Source of the DNA: Vibrio neptunius
Lineage (GTDB): Bacteria > Pseudomonadota > Gammaproteobacteria > Enterobacterales > Vibrionaceae
Length of the DNA stretch: 64,000 bases
Reading direction: 5' to 3'
Assembly: GCA_019339365.1 (NCBI GenBank)
Contig: CP079859.1
Coordinates: 744,001 to 808,000 of the forward strand
The notes under the pieces are model-generated. The model was not told where the DNA came from. It worked only from the letters and a program-made list of their open reading frames with translations, and searched no databases. Positions 11,701-20,885 of the stretch are shown here, piece after piece (position 1 is the first letter of the stretch; every line of letters starts with the position of its first letter). Position numbers and translations under genes: made by a program.

Positions 11701-12374
11701 TGTTCGGTTAGTTTGCCATCGAGTAAAGTGATGAGTTGATCTATTTTCTTCAGCTCAAACTGTGCTTGGTTAAGTTCCTGTTGGTCTTTAGTAAGTACGT
11801 ATGACTTCTGGTGGTTTTGTGAGTTTGCAATTAATCCAACAAGCCAGTGGGCACGAATCGCACTATCTGAATCTTCATCCACTTGCTCCCTCAGCTCCTC
11901 GATACTTACCATGCCGTTTTCAATGAAATCTTCATGCAGCTGTTGAATCACATCGATAGTATTAGAAGCCTGCTCGGCAATGGAGCTCATTTGTTCACGA
12001 GTCGTGGTTTCATTCTGACTGAGTGTGATGTACTGGGTAAATTCCTGACGATAATCCGCAAGCAAGTCGGTAATCTGTGCATCAATACCGTTGGCGATAA
12101 CGATGTCTGATAGCGTTTGAGCTTTATCTATCTGACGGTAAATGTCATCTGAGATCTCATCCTGAGGCAGACGAATGTAGCTTTGCTCGAGCATCTTCAC
12201 GCTATCTAAGGTCGATAATAGCTGAGCATTACTTGCATACTGATCGACTGTATTAAAGCGCTGGTTAAGGCTCATCCAGCCTATACTGCCAGCAATTAGT
12301 AACATCACAGAAGCAATAACAAAGCCGGTTAGAATACGCTTAGAGTCGAGCGCATAGTTCTGTACTTGATTCAT
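8757..12374 (-). CDS. hybrid sensor histidine kinase with two receiver domains and HPt
   Basis: A 1205-residue phosphorelay kinase. Transmembrane segments lie at about residues 14-34 and 433-453, enclosing a periplasmic sensor of about 400 mostly helical residues with no named domain that I recognise. Then come HisKA with H490 ([12 protein letters not shown]), an ATPase domain with N607, the DSGIG box at 639-643 and a GGTGLGL box near 668-674, receiver 1 with D781 (ISDWQMP), receiver 2 with D928 (LMDCQMP), and HPt with H1070 (IHSLKG). All phosphotransfer residues are present. It lies 21 bp after the HD-GYP gene, its probable output partner. The signal sensed is unknown. Confidence 0.93.
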   Translation of the reverse strand: MNQVQNYALDSKRILTGFVIASVMLLIAGSIGWMSLNQRFNTVDQYASNAQLLSTLDSVKMLEQSYIRLPQDEISDDIYRQIDKAQTLSDIVIANGIDAQITDLLADYRQEFTQYITLSQNETTTREQMSSIAEQASNTIDVIQQLHEDFIENGMVSIEELREQVDEDSDSAIRAHWLVGLIANSQNHQKSYVLTKDQQELNQAQFELKKIDQLITLLDGKLTEQASINKLTLVNNAKNRYLSALVQLRSWSNVGEKLQQSILNQVNRSGDELARSATDLRNHLQDILRASQQAVSSSQIAISERLAVSSNLLVLQSSISEAQQLDRDYSLSLSPTRQKTIADQVNDYLEYSLRLLDGLSAQVPTDEEKINVDKIHTLTNSYYTLFNQLTSARSITSQQIAQLETTYDQLQSFIQPVYQEQLNTVENSGAIASYLAIGGGIFVVTLLLLGLLAHKSHTALERFADKLALARDDADAANKAKSDFLANMSHEIRTPMNAIIGMSYLALKTELSKAQRNYIQKVKLSADSLLGLINDILDFSKIEAGKLDIENVDFHLENVLDNVSNLVGLRASERGLELLIHIDRDVPTALVGDPLRLGQILINLANNAVKFTEQGEIKVSIALEKKNGSNITLKFSVTDSGIGMTPEQCNKLFNKFTQADSSTTRKYGGTGLGLAISKELCQLMSGDIGVTSEQGKGSTFTFTVQLGVSHALKQEQLLIPKELGQLKILVVDDNASARLIVEDILESLQFETTSVNNVDSALDELEEAITNKQPYDLVISDWQMPVKDGIDLAEIMWDRLAEPEQPKLLMLTAYGREELTDAFVNRQLTPPSILDKPVTSSHLFDAIVTLYGVEGSRVSRSDVEEQTQLANAQQLAGAKLLLVEDNEINQELATELLEGQQVHVTIAENGQVAIELYKSHDFDGILMDCQMPVMDGYEATEFIRQKLDDKHIPIIAMTANIMERDKEKAKKAGMNDIIAKPIDVGAMFSTLAKWITPKHPQQLVTGAEHSTGRVPVITGLDMTSGLTRASGHADLYIKLILRFASTYADTNAVEAAVTDEDSATRKRNIHSLKGVAGNIGATSLHELCQELEHDSTNQDLRQRMLKSLTALVENIHASELHSEKPAVSAANGIFNQDLFDQLKQAVDENDTQALSIMEDIASSSSVGLSESDFAQLNNALEEFDFDLGQEILSNRAHKVSNTNAP

Positions 12375-12395
12375 TCTCTGCCTTAGCCGAAGCGC

Positions 12396-13433
12396 TTAAA
12401 ATTCGTCTTTGAAGGATTCTTTGATTTTGAGGATTTCATCTAGTTGACTGATGAATATAGGAACTAGGTTAGGGTCAAAATGCGCGCCAGCACCTTCTTC
12501 CAGTAATGCCACTGCATCTTTAACTGTCCACGCTTTTTTGTAAGGACGTTCACTGGTTAGGGCGTCGAACACATCCGCAATCGCCACTATGCGAGCACTT
12601 AAAGGGATCGCTTCACCTCGAGTACCATGAGGATAGCCACTACCGTCCCATTTTTCATGGTGATAAAGCGCAATCTCTTTTGCCATCTGTAGCAGGAGTG
12701 AGTCACTTTCTCCGATAATGTCTGCGCCGAAATTGACGTGTTTTTGCATCACCGTCCATTCATCACCATCCAGCTTGCCGGGCTTGCCTAAAATGTTGTC
12801 GGGGATACCAATTTTGCCGATGTCGTGCATGGGAGAAGCCTGGAAGACAAGTTCGACCCAACGTTTACTGACATCCAGCTGCTCAGCAAGAATGCGCGAG
12901 TAATGACTCATGCGAACAACATGCATGCCTGTCTCATTGTCCTTGTACTCAGCAGCTCTGCCTAAGCGTTGAATGATTTCGAGGCGACTACGCTCTAATT
13001 GTTCGGTTCTTTGCTTTACTTGAACCGATAACGCCAAGTTTTGATCGTAAAGCGCAATATGTGTTTTCACACGAGCTTTAACAATAGGTGGGCTGACAGG
13101 TTTGGTGATGTAGTCGACGGCCCCCATCTCGAAGCCTTTCTGTTCATCAACTACTTCTGCTTTAGCCGTTACAAAGATTATGGGGATATCGGATGTAAGT
13201 GGGTTGGACTTAAGGATCGAGCATACTTCATAGCCGTCCATTTCTGGCATCATTATATCGAGCAATATCAAATGGGGCCGTGGAGAACTGTTGGCAATCT
13301 TGAGAGCTTTCGCGCCACTGGTGGCGGCTTTGATTTTGAATTCATCGGAAAGAATGCCAGACAAAGTATGGATATTGTCTGGGATGTCATCGACCACCAG
13401 TACGGTTGGTTTGTCTAATGTATCAGAGGCCAT
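12396..13433 (-). CDS. HD-GYP response regulator, probable c-di-GMP phosphodiesterase
   Basis: A receiver domain (acidic pair VDD; phospho-Asp in LILLDIMMP) joined to an HD-GYP domain with MHDIGKIGIPD and HHEKWDGSGYP, the catalytic signatures of c-di-GMP hydrolases. I prefer the ATG at 13433 (345 residues), preceded by GAAGGA; an upstream ATG at 13454 would add seven residues. The hybrid kinase gene follows 21 bp later, so phosphorelay control of c-di-GMP turnover is likely. The kinase-regulator pairing is inferred from adjacency. Confidence 0.92.
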   Translation of the reverse strand: MASDTLDKPTVLVVDDIPDNIHTLSGILSDEFKIKAATSGAKALKIANSSPRPHLILLDIMMPEMDGYEVCSILKSNPLTSDIPIIFVTAKAEVVDEQKGFEMGAVDYITKPVSPPIVKARVKTHIALYDQNLALSVQVKQRTEQLERSRLEIIQRLGRAAEYKDNETGMHVVRMSHYSRILAEQLDVSKRWVELVFQASPMHDIGKIGIPDNILGKPGKLDGDEWTVMQKHVNFGADIIGESDSLLLQMAKEIALYHHEKWDGSGYPHGTRGEAIPLSARIVAIADVFDALTSERPYKKAWTVKDAVALLEEGAGAHFDPNLVPIFISQLDEILKIKESFKDEF

Positions 13434-13454
13434 ATGAGTAAATCCTTCTACCAT

Positions 13455-14150
13455 GCGCTCTTAATAGGCTATCTACAGATAGAATAGTGAATATTTATAA
13501 ATAGTTGCAGTGCTAATTAGCTAATCAGACGAGTCAAATAACTGGAACAGTGATACATGTACAGATTTACCAAGAACAGTTTGGAAAGTCCCATGGTCGA
13601 CGCATTTGCTATTTCCAAGCTTGGATCGAAGGATGTGTGGCATACAAAATGTTTAGAATACAGCTCGAAAATGTTTATTTCTAAAAGTTTTAATAGATAA
13701 GTTTGTTTATATTAACCTAATGTTTTCAATCATTTAAACGGTATGTGATTTGTGTGCTAAGTAGTGAAAATGGCAAAAACATTGTGGCTGAGCCAAATAT
13801 ATCGCCATATGTGCTTGAGTTGATATTATGCTTGCCATATGGTTGCTGTTGTCCTTAATCGGGATGATATGAAACTGTAACATTCATGTATCTTTCATTT
13901 TCAATTCAAATGCTTATGCTGGCAGCTAACTCCAAGGGCCAGCTTTTTTTTGCGTGAATTTTATGCACAGTTAGGCTTGTTGCAGATCACACATCCGAAG
14001 TAGTGTGTGTGGAACAATTACTCTAAACCTAGGTGTGATACGCAAAATCTTGCGACAGAAGCATAAAAATTCAAATATGAAATTGAATTCATATCTGGTT
14101 CATCTACGATAAAAGTCCCTATGGGTAATTTGTCAATCATTTCATTTGCT
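13455..14150. other. gene-free stretch with two unassigned plus-strand terminators
   Basis: No open reading frame of note on either strand. The DNA is AT-rich, and both flanking genes read leftward. It holds a rho-independent terminator at 13918-13951, with a second at 14163-14200 just beyond, both with T tracts on the plus strand although no plus-strand gene precedes them. A possible promoter for the first is ttgcca at about 13832 with ttaatc 17 nt later. Small RNAs are the simplest explanation, but this is unproven. Confidence 0.5.
13918..13951 (+). terminator. unassigned terminator A, possible sRNA 3' end
   Basis: Stem gctggc / gccagc with a 14-nt loop, followed by eight T. There is no A run on the other side, so it can only act on plus-strand transcription, where no gene lies upstream. 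Confidence 0.7.
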
Positions 14151-14528
14151 TCATGGAACGGTGCTGGCCTCCAACTCACTTTTGGGCCAGCTCTTTTTTA
14201 TCTGAAACTTACGTTTCGTTCGCGAAATATCACCATCTCGCCGCATATTAATCACGAACAGCTTAGTGCGTCCGGTTCTATTCCATAATTCCGGCTCTTC
14301 CATAAATCGGTCGAGCAGTACGTATATTGGTACGGATTTTTGACTGAACGTTGCTGGGTCTTCAAGCTCCTGGACGCGTTTGTATCCATAGCTTCGAGCG
14401 AGTTCTTTTTTCCTGAATGTTTTTGATTCTCTGTGTATAATCGCCGAATTATTTTTTACGATGATGTCCACTGTGAAGCGAGTTTCTCCGCTTTTGAGTG
14501 TGCGTTTTTTAATGCTGAATGACGCCAT
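14151..14528 (-). pseudogene. truncated tyrosine-recombinase (phage integrase) remnant
   Basis: A 125-codon frame starting at ATG 14528 after a strong AGGAGTAGGA ribosome site. The first about 104 residues look like the N-terminal arm-binding domain (MASFSIKKRTLKSGETRF) and the start of the core-binding domain (LLDRFMEEPELWNRTGRTK) of a phage-type integrase. The sequence then passes into unrelated residues encoded by terminator B and stops. The whole catalytic domain (R-H-x-x-R-Y) is missing, so it cannot recombine DNA. A longer in-frame extension back to 14693 overlaps dusA and is unlikely. It probably marks an integrative element once present beside dusA. Confidence 0.7.
14163..14200 (+). 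terminator. unassigned terminator B, similar to terminator A
   Basis: Stem gctggcc / ggccagc with a 15-nt loop, then a T-rich tail. It resembles terminator A in stem sequence and in an aactc motif in the loop. It overlaps the end of the integrase remnant, which is read from the opposite strand. Confidence 0.7.
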
Positions 14529-14597
14529 TTGTCCTACTCCTTGATACGTACTATATCCGTACTGAATGAGTAAACTAAGGGCAATTCTAGCAGATTG

Positions 14598-14613
14598 CTG
14601 TATATTTATACAG
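14598..14613. promoter_or_regulatory. LexA-type SOS box between the integrase remnant and dusA
   Basis: ctg-tatatttata-cag is an exact CTG-N10-CAG palindrome with the AT-rich core of enterobacterial and Vibrio LexA boxes. It lies 24 bp before the dusA start and 69 bp before the integrase start. It overlaps a possible dusA promoter (ttgctg at 14595, tagatt at 14618, 17-nt spacer). LexA binding is inferred from the match. Confidence 0.65.
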
Positions 14614-14637
14614 TATATAGATTTCGAGTAACACCTT

Positions 14638-15638
14638 ATGAAACCTGACAATACTAGTAAATACGCGGCTAACCGCTTTTCCATTGCACCCATGCTCGAT
14701 TGGACTGACAGACACTGTCGTTACTTCCATCGATTGCTGACAAGCGAAACTTTGCTCTATACCGAGATGGTGACGACGGGGGCGATTATTCACGGTAAAG
14801 GTGACTTTCTGGCGTATAACCAGCAAGAGCACCCAGTGGCACTTCAATTAGGTGGCTCAAACCCTGACGATTTGGCGACGTGTGCGAAATTAGCACAAGA
14901 GCGTGGCTACGATGAAATCAACCTCAACGTTGGTTGCCCGTCTGATCGTGTACAAAACGGTCGCTTTGGCGCGTGTCTGATGGCAGAGCCACAACTTGTG
15001 GCGGAATGTGTTGCCGCAATGCGTAATGTGGTGGATGTGCCAGTCACGGTGAAAACTCGTATCGGTATTGATGACCAAGACTCTTATGAGTTTCTGACCG
15101 ACTTTGTATCGATGGTTTCCGAGAAGGGGGCTGTGATCAATTTACTATTCACGCACGCAAAGCTTGGCTTTCTGGGCTAAGCCCAAAGGAAAATCGTGAA
15201 ATCCCACCTCTTGATTACCCGCGTGCCTATCAGCTGAAGAAAGATTTTGCGCACCTAAATATTGCTATTAATGGTGGCGTTAAGACACTGGAGGACACCA
15301 AAGAGCATTTGACGCACCTAGATGGTGTTATGGTTGGCCGTGAAGCCTACCAGAATCCATATATGCTGGCGGAAGTTGATCAGCAGATTTTTGGATTGGA
15401 TAAGCCTGTTAAGAAGCGTACTCAAGTTGTGGAAGAGATGTACCCTTACATTGAAAGCCAGCTGGAGAAAGGGGCGTATCTCGGTCATATTACTCGTCAT
15501 ATGCTGGGCTTGTTCCAGAATATGCCGGGAGCGCGTCAATGGCGTCGTTACATCAGTGAGAATGCTCACAAGCCAGGTTCTGGTATCGAAGTGGTAGAGA
15601 CGGCGCTGAGTAAAATTCCTAAAGAGCTGAATGTGTAA
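14638..15638 (+). CDS. dusA: tRNA-dihydrouridine(20/20a) synthase, interrupted by a 1-base deletion
   Basis: An FMN-dependent enzyme that reduces U20/U20a in the tRNA D-loop. The N-terminal part matches Dus[33 protein letters not shown], and [12 protein letters not shown] with the catalytic cysteine. At 15126-15130 the run of five G is one short of the six needed for [16 protein letters not shown]; the given frame stops at 15180. The correct frame continues through [17 protein letters not shown] and [10 protein letters not shown] to 15638, about 333 residues. As in E. coli, pspG lies directly downstream. Probable sequencing error. Confidence 0.94.
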
Positions 15639-15695
15639 ATTTCACCACCTAATAGTATTTGGTTGGTGAATTTGACCAACTAAGATAATCAATAA

Positions 15696-15726
15696 AAGAG
15701 ACGCTTTATAAAGCGTCTCTTTTTTA
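15696..15726 (+). terminator. dusA terminator
   Basis: A 10-bp palindromic stem (agacgcttta / taaagcgtct) followed by a T-rich tail, 58 bp after the dusA stop. Confidence 0.85.
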
Positions 15727-15763
15727 TTTTATTAAAATCAAATGGTTATGTATTTTTCTTTAA

Positions 15764-15783
15764 CTTGGCTTACTTTCTGCAAT
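15764..15783 (+). promoter_or_regulatory. sigma-54 promoter of pspG
   Basis: cttggcttactttctgcaat has the invariant GG (15767-15768) and GC (15779-15780) separated by exactly 10 nt. It fits the -24/-12 consensus TGGC-N8-TGCA. Transcription should start near 15792, just before the AAGGAG ribosome site. In enterobacteria pspG is activated by PspF with RpoN; rpoN is at 42309-43769 in this window. Confidence 0.85.
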
Positions 15784-15808
15784 GTGAAAGATAACTAAGG
15801 AGAAAGAT

Positions 15809-16018
15809 ATGTTTGAACTCATCTTTGTATTGGTCTTTATTGCAACGCTGCTGGTGACGGGGCTTACTATGTTCACGGTATTTGCTGCGGCGGGTTTTGC
15901 TTTGATGGTGATGGTGTTACTCGGGATGGTCGGGGCAGTGATTAAACTTATCCCGTGGCTGATTGTTATTGCTGTGGGTATTTGGTTTTTCAAAAACTAC
16001 GTGTATGACCACCGTTAA
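15809..16018 (+). CDS. pspG: phage-shock protein G, inner-membrane envelope-stress protein
   Basis: A 69-residue, very hydrophobic protein with two or three membrane helices and a short basic, aromatic C-terminus (WFFKNYVYDHR). Its size, the opening MFELIFVLVFIATLLVTG and the dusA-pspG order match PspG (YjbO) of E. coli. It is part of the Psp response to membrane damage. A good AAGGAGA ribosome site and a sigma-54 promoter lie directly upstream, independent of dusA. Confidence 0.9.
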   Translation: MFELIFVLVFIATLLVTGLTMFTVFAAAGFALMVMVLLGMVGAVIKLIPWLIVIAVGIWFFKNYVYDHR

Positions 16019-16110
16019 TCCGCGCAGGAATTTGACATAAACCGCTTTGCAGAATGTGATACTATCGCTCCAACACCTCTTACCTCAATGAGCTCAGGAG
16101 CTAAATTTAG

Positions 16111-16784
16111 ATGAACAAATCAGCACTGGCGGTTGTTACTGCAGCTGCGATGTCGATGGCAAGTTCAGCAGCAATGGCAGAAGATTCTGTGATTGCTAAA
16201 GTGGGTGCTGAAGCATGGTGGGTAGACACAGAAGTGAATGAAATCCGCCGTGATAAAGAAGTCACTCCAAGTGTTTATGCAGCGATCGAGCACGACATTA
16301 AGTATGTACCGAATGCACGTATCAGAACAGCCAGCGTTGATAACGAGTTCATGGCGTTTGACAAGCTGGATCTAACGCTCTACTACCAAGTGATGGAACA
16401 CGACCTACTGCACTTTGATGCCGGTATTACGCTCAGCGATATGAGTAATACAAAGCACAAGAACGTCGAAACGGGTCAAACGAAAGATTTTAATAAATTG
16501 CTGTGGGCATTCTATGGCTACGCTGAAATGACAGTGCCAGACACAAATTTTGACATCATCGGTGAAATGAACTTTGGTGATAGTAGCGGTATCAAGAGCA
16601 CTGACTTGATGGCAGGTATGCAATATCGAATGCCACTGAATAGTTCAACGGTAACTTTCCGTGGGGGTACCGCGTGATCGATCTTGAGTCTGATGAGTTT
16701 AAGTCCAATATTGAAGATAGCACGTTAGGCAAGCCTTTTATTATGGCGAATGGTGTCTTCCTTGGTGCCGAATACAGTTTCTAA
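16111..16784 (+). CDS. outer-membrane beta-barrel protein of the TIGR04219 type, interrupted by a 1-base deletion
   Basis: A signal peptide of about 23 residues (cleavage after SSAAMA) is followed by alternating beta-strand sequence. The given frame stops at 16677 after TFRGG. Adding one G to the five-G run at 16663-16667 restores YRVIDLESDEF and a C-terminus ending FLGAEYSF, a typical final barrel strand with terminal Phe, at 16784 (about 224 residues). The family is of unknown function and found in marine gammaproteobacteria. A terminator follows. The family assignment is from pattern and memory. Confidence 0.8.
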
Positions 16785-16800
16785 ATTACAGAGTCTTTTT

Positions 16801-16832
16801 AAAAACGCCGCGTAATATCGCGGCGTTTTTTT
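16801..16832 (+). terminator. terminator after the outer-membrane protein gene
   Basis: A 12-bp stem (aaaaacgccgcg / cgcggcgttttt) with a 6-nt loop and a T tail. Confidence 0.9.
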
Positions 16833-16932
16833 ATGCCTATTCGTTATATCTTCGTTTTTCGTTTAGCAGTTTTTTGTCTTTCGACCATGCTTATTAAGGG
16901 TTCTTGTCAATAACTTCAGAGAAAGGATTCCT

Positions 16933-17163
16933 ATGACTATCAATGAACTTAGAAATCTTTATCGAGAAAATCAGTTAGTTGAAGCCATCATTGAACCTTC
17001 TGCGCAGGAAGGGAGCTGGATTGTCGAGTTTCGTCATGCACGTGGCGGCTTTGTGTTGTTAACCGACTCTCATGGGGAGGAGTGCCACTATCTTGATCTG
17101 GATTTAGCTTCAAAGTCAGCAATGGCTGTAGGGTTCAGACAGGTACGTGTCGAAGCTAAGTAA
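16933..17163 (+). CDS. small conserved protein of unknown function
   Basis: A 76-residue soluble acidic protein (starts MTINELRNLYRENQLV, central FRHARGGFVLLTDSHGEE). It has a good AGAAAGGA ribosome site at 16920. No signal peptide or membrane segment. I do not recognise its function. It stands alone between the outer-membrane protein gene and cysJ, with more than 100 bp on each side. Its codon use looks like that of its neighbours, so it is probably a real gene. Confidence 0.75.
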   Translation: MTINELRNLYRENQLVEAIIEPSAQEGSWIVEFRHARGGFVLLTDSHGEECHYLDLDLASKSAMAVGFRQVRVEAK

Positions 17164-17289
17164 TCAGGCCTGCTTAAACTTTCGGCTTTCTTTAATTCCA
17201 AAAGTTATAAAACATTCATTTCTATTCTTTCTTGTTATTAAAGGGAGTGGTTAATCTATCATCACGCAATGAATAGGGATGTCGAGACC

Positions 17290-19149
17290 ATGTCTTTGAA
17301 CAAGAACGTGTCCTCTCAAGGAAACACACCACAAGAACTACCGTCAATCGCTGCTCCTTTAAATGATCAACAACTGAATACGCTAAAACAAACAGTCTCA
17401 GAACTGTCACCGCAACAGTTAGCGTGGGTCAGCGGTTATTTTTGGGGGTTATCTCAAGCTCAACCTCAAACAGCGGGTGCTGCAGCACCTATTAGTCAGG
17501 CGGCTGCGGCTGTTGCCGTAAAACCTGCAGGTAAGCTTTCTATTATCTTTGCTTCTCAGACGGGCAACGCGAAAGGCGTTGCTGAAGCTCTGGAACAAGA
17601 AGCCAAGGCCCAAGGAATAGCGGTTGAGCTGTTTGATGCCAGCGATTACAAAGGAAAGAACCTTGCTAAGGAAACACACGTCATTATTGTTGCCTCCACT
17701 AATGGTGAAGGTGAAGCACCAGATAATGCGATTGAGCTCCATGAATTCCTTCAGTCTAAGAAGGCGCCTAAGTTACCAAACCTGAAATACGGTGTGATTA
17801 GTCTGGGTGACTCGAGTTATGAATTCTTCTGTCAGACAGGTAAAGATTTCGATTCTTACCTATCTAAACTTGGCGCGACCTCATTTATTGAACGTATTGA
17901 CTGTGATGTTGATTATGAAGCGCCTGCGAGTGAGTGGCGTCAAAACGCACTGGATAAAGTCAAAGAAGCGTTAGCGTCAGGTAATGAAGCGGAAGTCGTT
18001 CAACTGCCAGTCGGTCAAGCGGCACCTGGCCACTCGCAATACAACAAGCAAAACCCTTACACCGCAACCTTGCTCACAAGCCAGAAGATTACTGGTCGGG
18101 ATTCAGGTAAAGATGTCCGCCATGTCGAGATCGATTTGGATGGCTCAGGTCTGACATATCAACCGGGTGATGCACTTGGTGTGTGGTTCGAGAACAGCTC
18201 AGATCTTGCGAATGCGGTCTTAGCTAAAGCAGGGCTGTCTGGTGTGGAAAGTGTCGATGTTGATGGTGAAAGTATTTCCATCCACAGTGCGCTGGTGAGT
18301 AAGTACGAGATAACGTCAGCAAACCCGCAACTTGTCGCCAAATTTGCAGAGTTATCGGGTAGCAAGAAACTACTTAAGCTGGTGGAAGATAAAGACAAGT
18401 TACGCGAATACGCGACCAACACCCAAGTGGTCGATGTCCTGGCGGAGAAGAAAACCAAACTATCCGCTGAAGAATTGGTCGGTTTACTGCGCCGATTGAC
18501 ACCTCGCCTCTATTCTATTGCTTCTAGTCAGAGTGAAGTGGACGAAGAAGTCCATCTAACGGTTGGCCTTGTTGAATATGATAAGGGAGATGAAAAGCGT
18601 TTTGGTGGTGCGTCTAGCTTTCTTTCTCATCGTTTAGAGGAAGGTGGTGAAGTTAAAGTATTTGTTGAACACAACAATAACTTCAAACTACCTCAAGATG
18701 ACAATACCCCTGTCATCATGATTGGCCCCGGTACTGGTATCGCTCCGTTCAGAAGCTTTATCCAAGAGCGCGATGACCGAGAAGCAGAGGGTAAGAACTG
18801 GCTATTCTTCGGTGACCGCACCTTTACCCAAGATTTCCTCTATCAGGTTGAATGGCAAAAGTACCTAAAGTCAGGTTTGCTTAATCGTCTTGATGTGGCT
18901 TTCAGTCGCGACCAAGCAGAAAAAGTCTACGTGCAACATCGTATTCTGGAAAACGCCGAACAAGTATGGCAATGGCTTCAGGAAGGGGCACACATCTATG
19001 TCTGTGGTGATGCGACACGTATGGCGAAAGATGTCCATGAAGCGCTGATTCATGTCGTAGAGCAGCACGGCAAACTATCACGTGATGATGCCGAAGAATT
19101 TATCAACGAACTCCGTAAAGCGAAACGTTACCAAAGGGATGTTTACTAA
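17290..19149 (+). CDS. cysJ: sulfite reductase [NADPH] flavoprotein alpha-component
   Basis: The diflavin reductase subunit passes electrons from NADPH through FAD and FMN to CysI. In order: a flavodoxin domain ([36 protein letters not shown]), an FAD-binding FNR domain (RLYSIASSQ), and an NADPH-binding domain ([18 protein letters not shown]) with the C-terminal YQRDVY seen across CysJ. The ATG at 17290 (619 residues) follows AGGGA; an earlier ATG at 17269 has no ribosome site. The stop overlaps the cysI start by 1 bp, so the two are translationally coupled. Confidence 0.96.
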   Translation: MSLNKNVSSQGNTPQELPSIAAPLNDQQLNTLKQTVSELSPQQLAWVSGYFWGLSQAQPQTAGAAAPISQAAAAVAVKPAGKLSIIFASQTGNAKGVAEALEQEAKAQGIAVELFDASDYKGKNLAKETHVIIVASTNGEGEAPDNAIELHEFLQSKKAPKLPNLKYGVISLGDSSYEFFCQTGKDFDSYLSKLGATSFIERIDCDVDYEAPASEWRQNALDKVKEALASGNEAEVVQLPVGQAAPGHSQYNKQNPYTATLLTSQKITGRDSGKDVRHVEIDLDGSGLTYQPGDALGVWFENSSDLANAVLAKAGLSGVESVDVDGESISIHSALVSKYEITSANPQLVAKFAELSGSKKLLKLVEDKDKLREYATNTQVVDVLAEKKTKLSAEELVGLLRRLTPRLYSIASSQSEVDEEVHLTVGLVEYDKGDEKRFGGASSFLSHRLEEGGEVKVFVEHNNNFKLPQDDNTPVIMIGPGTGIAPFRSFIQERDDREAEGKNWLFFGDRTFTQDFLYQVEWQKYLKSGLLNRLDVAFSRDQAEKVYVQHRILENAEQVWQWLQEGAHIYVCGDATRMAKDVHEALIHVVEQHGKLSRDDAEEFINELRKAKRYQRDVY

Positions 19150-20885
19150 TGAGTGCTTCTACCGAAAATAATAAACAGATTGTCTTGGGCGAAGAGTTAG
19201 GGCCCCTTGCAGATAACGAGCGCCTGAAAAGAGAAAGTAATTTCCTACGTGGCACGATTGAACAAGACCTACAAGATCGTATCACCGGCGGCTTTACTGC
19301 AGATAACTTCCAACTGATTCGCTTCCATGGAATGTATCAGCAGGACGATCGTGATATCCGCAATGAACGCACTAAGCAGAAATTGGAACCATTGCATAAC
19401 GTCATGTTACGTGCACGTATGCCAGGCGGTATTATCACACCAGATCAGTGGTTAGCGATTGATAAGTTCGCAACAGAACACTCTTTGTATGGAAGTATTC
19501 GTCTAACTACGCGTCAGACGTTTCAGTTTCACGGTGTGTTAAAACCAAATATCAAGCTGATGCACCAGACGCTTAATAGCATTGGTATTGACTCCATTGC
19601 AACAGCGGGTGACGTGAACCGTAATGTATTGTGTACTACAAACCCGGTTGAATCGGAGCTACACCAAGAAGCATACGAGTGGGCGAAGAAAATCAGTGAG
19701 CATCTTTTACCTAAGACTAAAGCGTATGCAGAAATCTGGTTGGATGGCGATAAAGTAGAAACTACTCAGGATGATGAACCAATTCTGGGTAGCAACTACT
19801 TGCCACGTAAGTTCAAAACGACCGTTGTGATACCACCGCAAAATGATGTCGATGTACACGCGAATGACCTTAACTTTGTCGCGATTGCTGAAGATGGCAA
19901 GCTGGTGGGCTTTAACGTATTGGTGGGCGGTGGCCTAGCCATGACTCATGGCGATACCTCTACTTACCCAAGACGTGCCGATGATTTTGGATTTATCCCT
20001 CTTGAGAAAACGCTAGATGTTGCAGCGGCAGTCGTTACTACCCAGCGTGATTGGGGTAACCGATCGAATCGTAAAAATGCCAAAACTAAATACACGCTTG
20101 ATCGAGTGGGCAGTGATGTTTTCAAAGCAGAGGTGGAGAAGCGTGCTGGGGTAGAGTTTGAAGCAAGCCGTCCATATGAATTTACTGAACGTGGCGACCG
20201 AGTCGGCTGGGTCGAAGGGATTGACGGAAAGCATCACCTGACTCTATTTATTGAAAATGGTCGTTTGCTGGATTATCCGGGTAAGCCTCTTAAAACAGGT
20301 GTGGCTGAGATAGCGAAAATCCACAAAGGGGATTTCCGCATGACGGCGAACCAGAACCTGATTGTTGCAGGAGTCTCAAAAAGCAATAAAGCGAAAATTG
20401 AGAAAATCGCTGTTGAACACGGTTTGATGGATGAAACCGTTAGTGAGCAGCGTAAGAATTCAATGGCTTGTGTTGCGTTCCCAACCTGTCCGTTGGCAAT
20501 GGCTGAAGCTGAACGATTCTTGCCAGAATTTGTTACGGACGTTGAAGACATTCTCAAGAAACACGGCCTGCCGGAAGAAGACAACATTATATTACGTGTG
20601 ACAGGCTGTCCGAATGGCTGTGGCCGTGCGATGTTGGCGGAAATTGGTCTGGTAGGTAAAGCACCTGGCCGTTACAACTTGCACCTTGGTGGTAATCGTG
20701 GCGGTACGCGCGTACCTAAGATGTATAAAGAAAACATCACAGACAAACAGATCCTAGAAGAGATCGATCAGCTAGTCGGTCGATGGGCCAAAGAGCGTAC
20801 CGACGGTGAGTGCTTTGGTGACTTCACGATCAGAGCTGGCATTATCGATGAAGTGTTCGTTTCTAAGAGGGACTTTTATGCTTAA
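19149..20885 (+). CDS. cysI: sulfite reductase [NADPH] hemoprotein beta-component
   Basis: The 578-residue siroheme/4Fe-4S subunit reduces sulfite to sulfide with six electrons from CysJ. The cluster and siroheme ligands are in [17 protein letters not shown] and [10 protein letters not shown], that is two cysteines in each half of the C-X5-C ... C-X3-C pattern. Basic substrate-binding residues occur in [12 protein letters not shown]. It sits between cysJ (1-bp overlap) and cysH (8-bp overlap) in a tight operon. The siroheme supply gene cobA is at the other end of the sulfur region. Confidence 0.97.
   Translation: MSASTENNKQIVLGEELGPLADNERLKRESNFLRGTIEQDLQDRITGGFTADNFQLIRFHGMYQQDDRDIRNERTKQKLEPLHNVMLRARMPGGIITPDQWLAIDKFATEHSLYGSIRLTTRQTFQFHGVLKPNIKLMHQTLNSIGIDSIATAGDVNRNVLCTTNPVESELHQEAYEWAKKISEHLLPKTKAYAEIWLDGDKVETTQDDEPILGSNYLPRKFKTTVVIPPQNDVDVHANDLNFVAIAEDGKLVGFNVLVGGGLAMTHGDTSTYPRRADDFGFIPLEKTLDVAAAVVTTQRDWGNRSNRKNAKTKYTLDRVGSDVFKAEVEKRAGVEFEASRPYEFTERGDRVGWVEGIDGKHHLTLFIENGRLLDYPGKPLKTGVAEIAKIHKGDFRMTANQNLIVAGVSKSNKAKIEKIAVEHGLMDETVSEQRKNSMACVAFPTCPLAMAEAERFLPEFVTDVEDILKKHGLPEEDNIILRVTGCPNGCGRAMLAEIGLVGKAPGRYNLHLGGNRGGTRVPKMYKENITDKQILEEIDQLVGRWAKERTDGECFGDFTIRAGIIDEVFVSKRDFYA

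Noticed and set aside
14529..14693. 55-residue N-terminal extension of the integrase remnant
   Set aside because: It would overlap the dusA start and lacks a ribosome site; the ATG at 14528 has a strong one.
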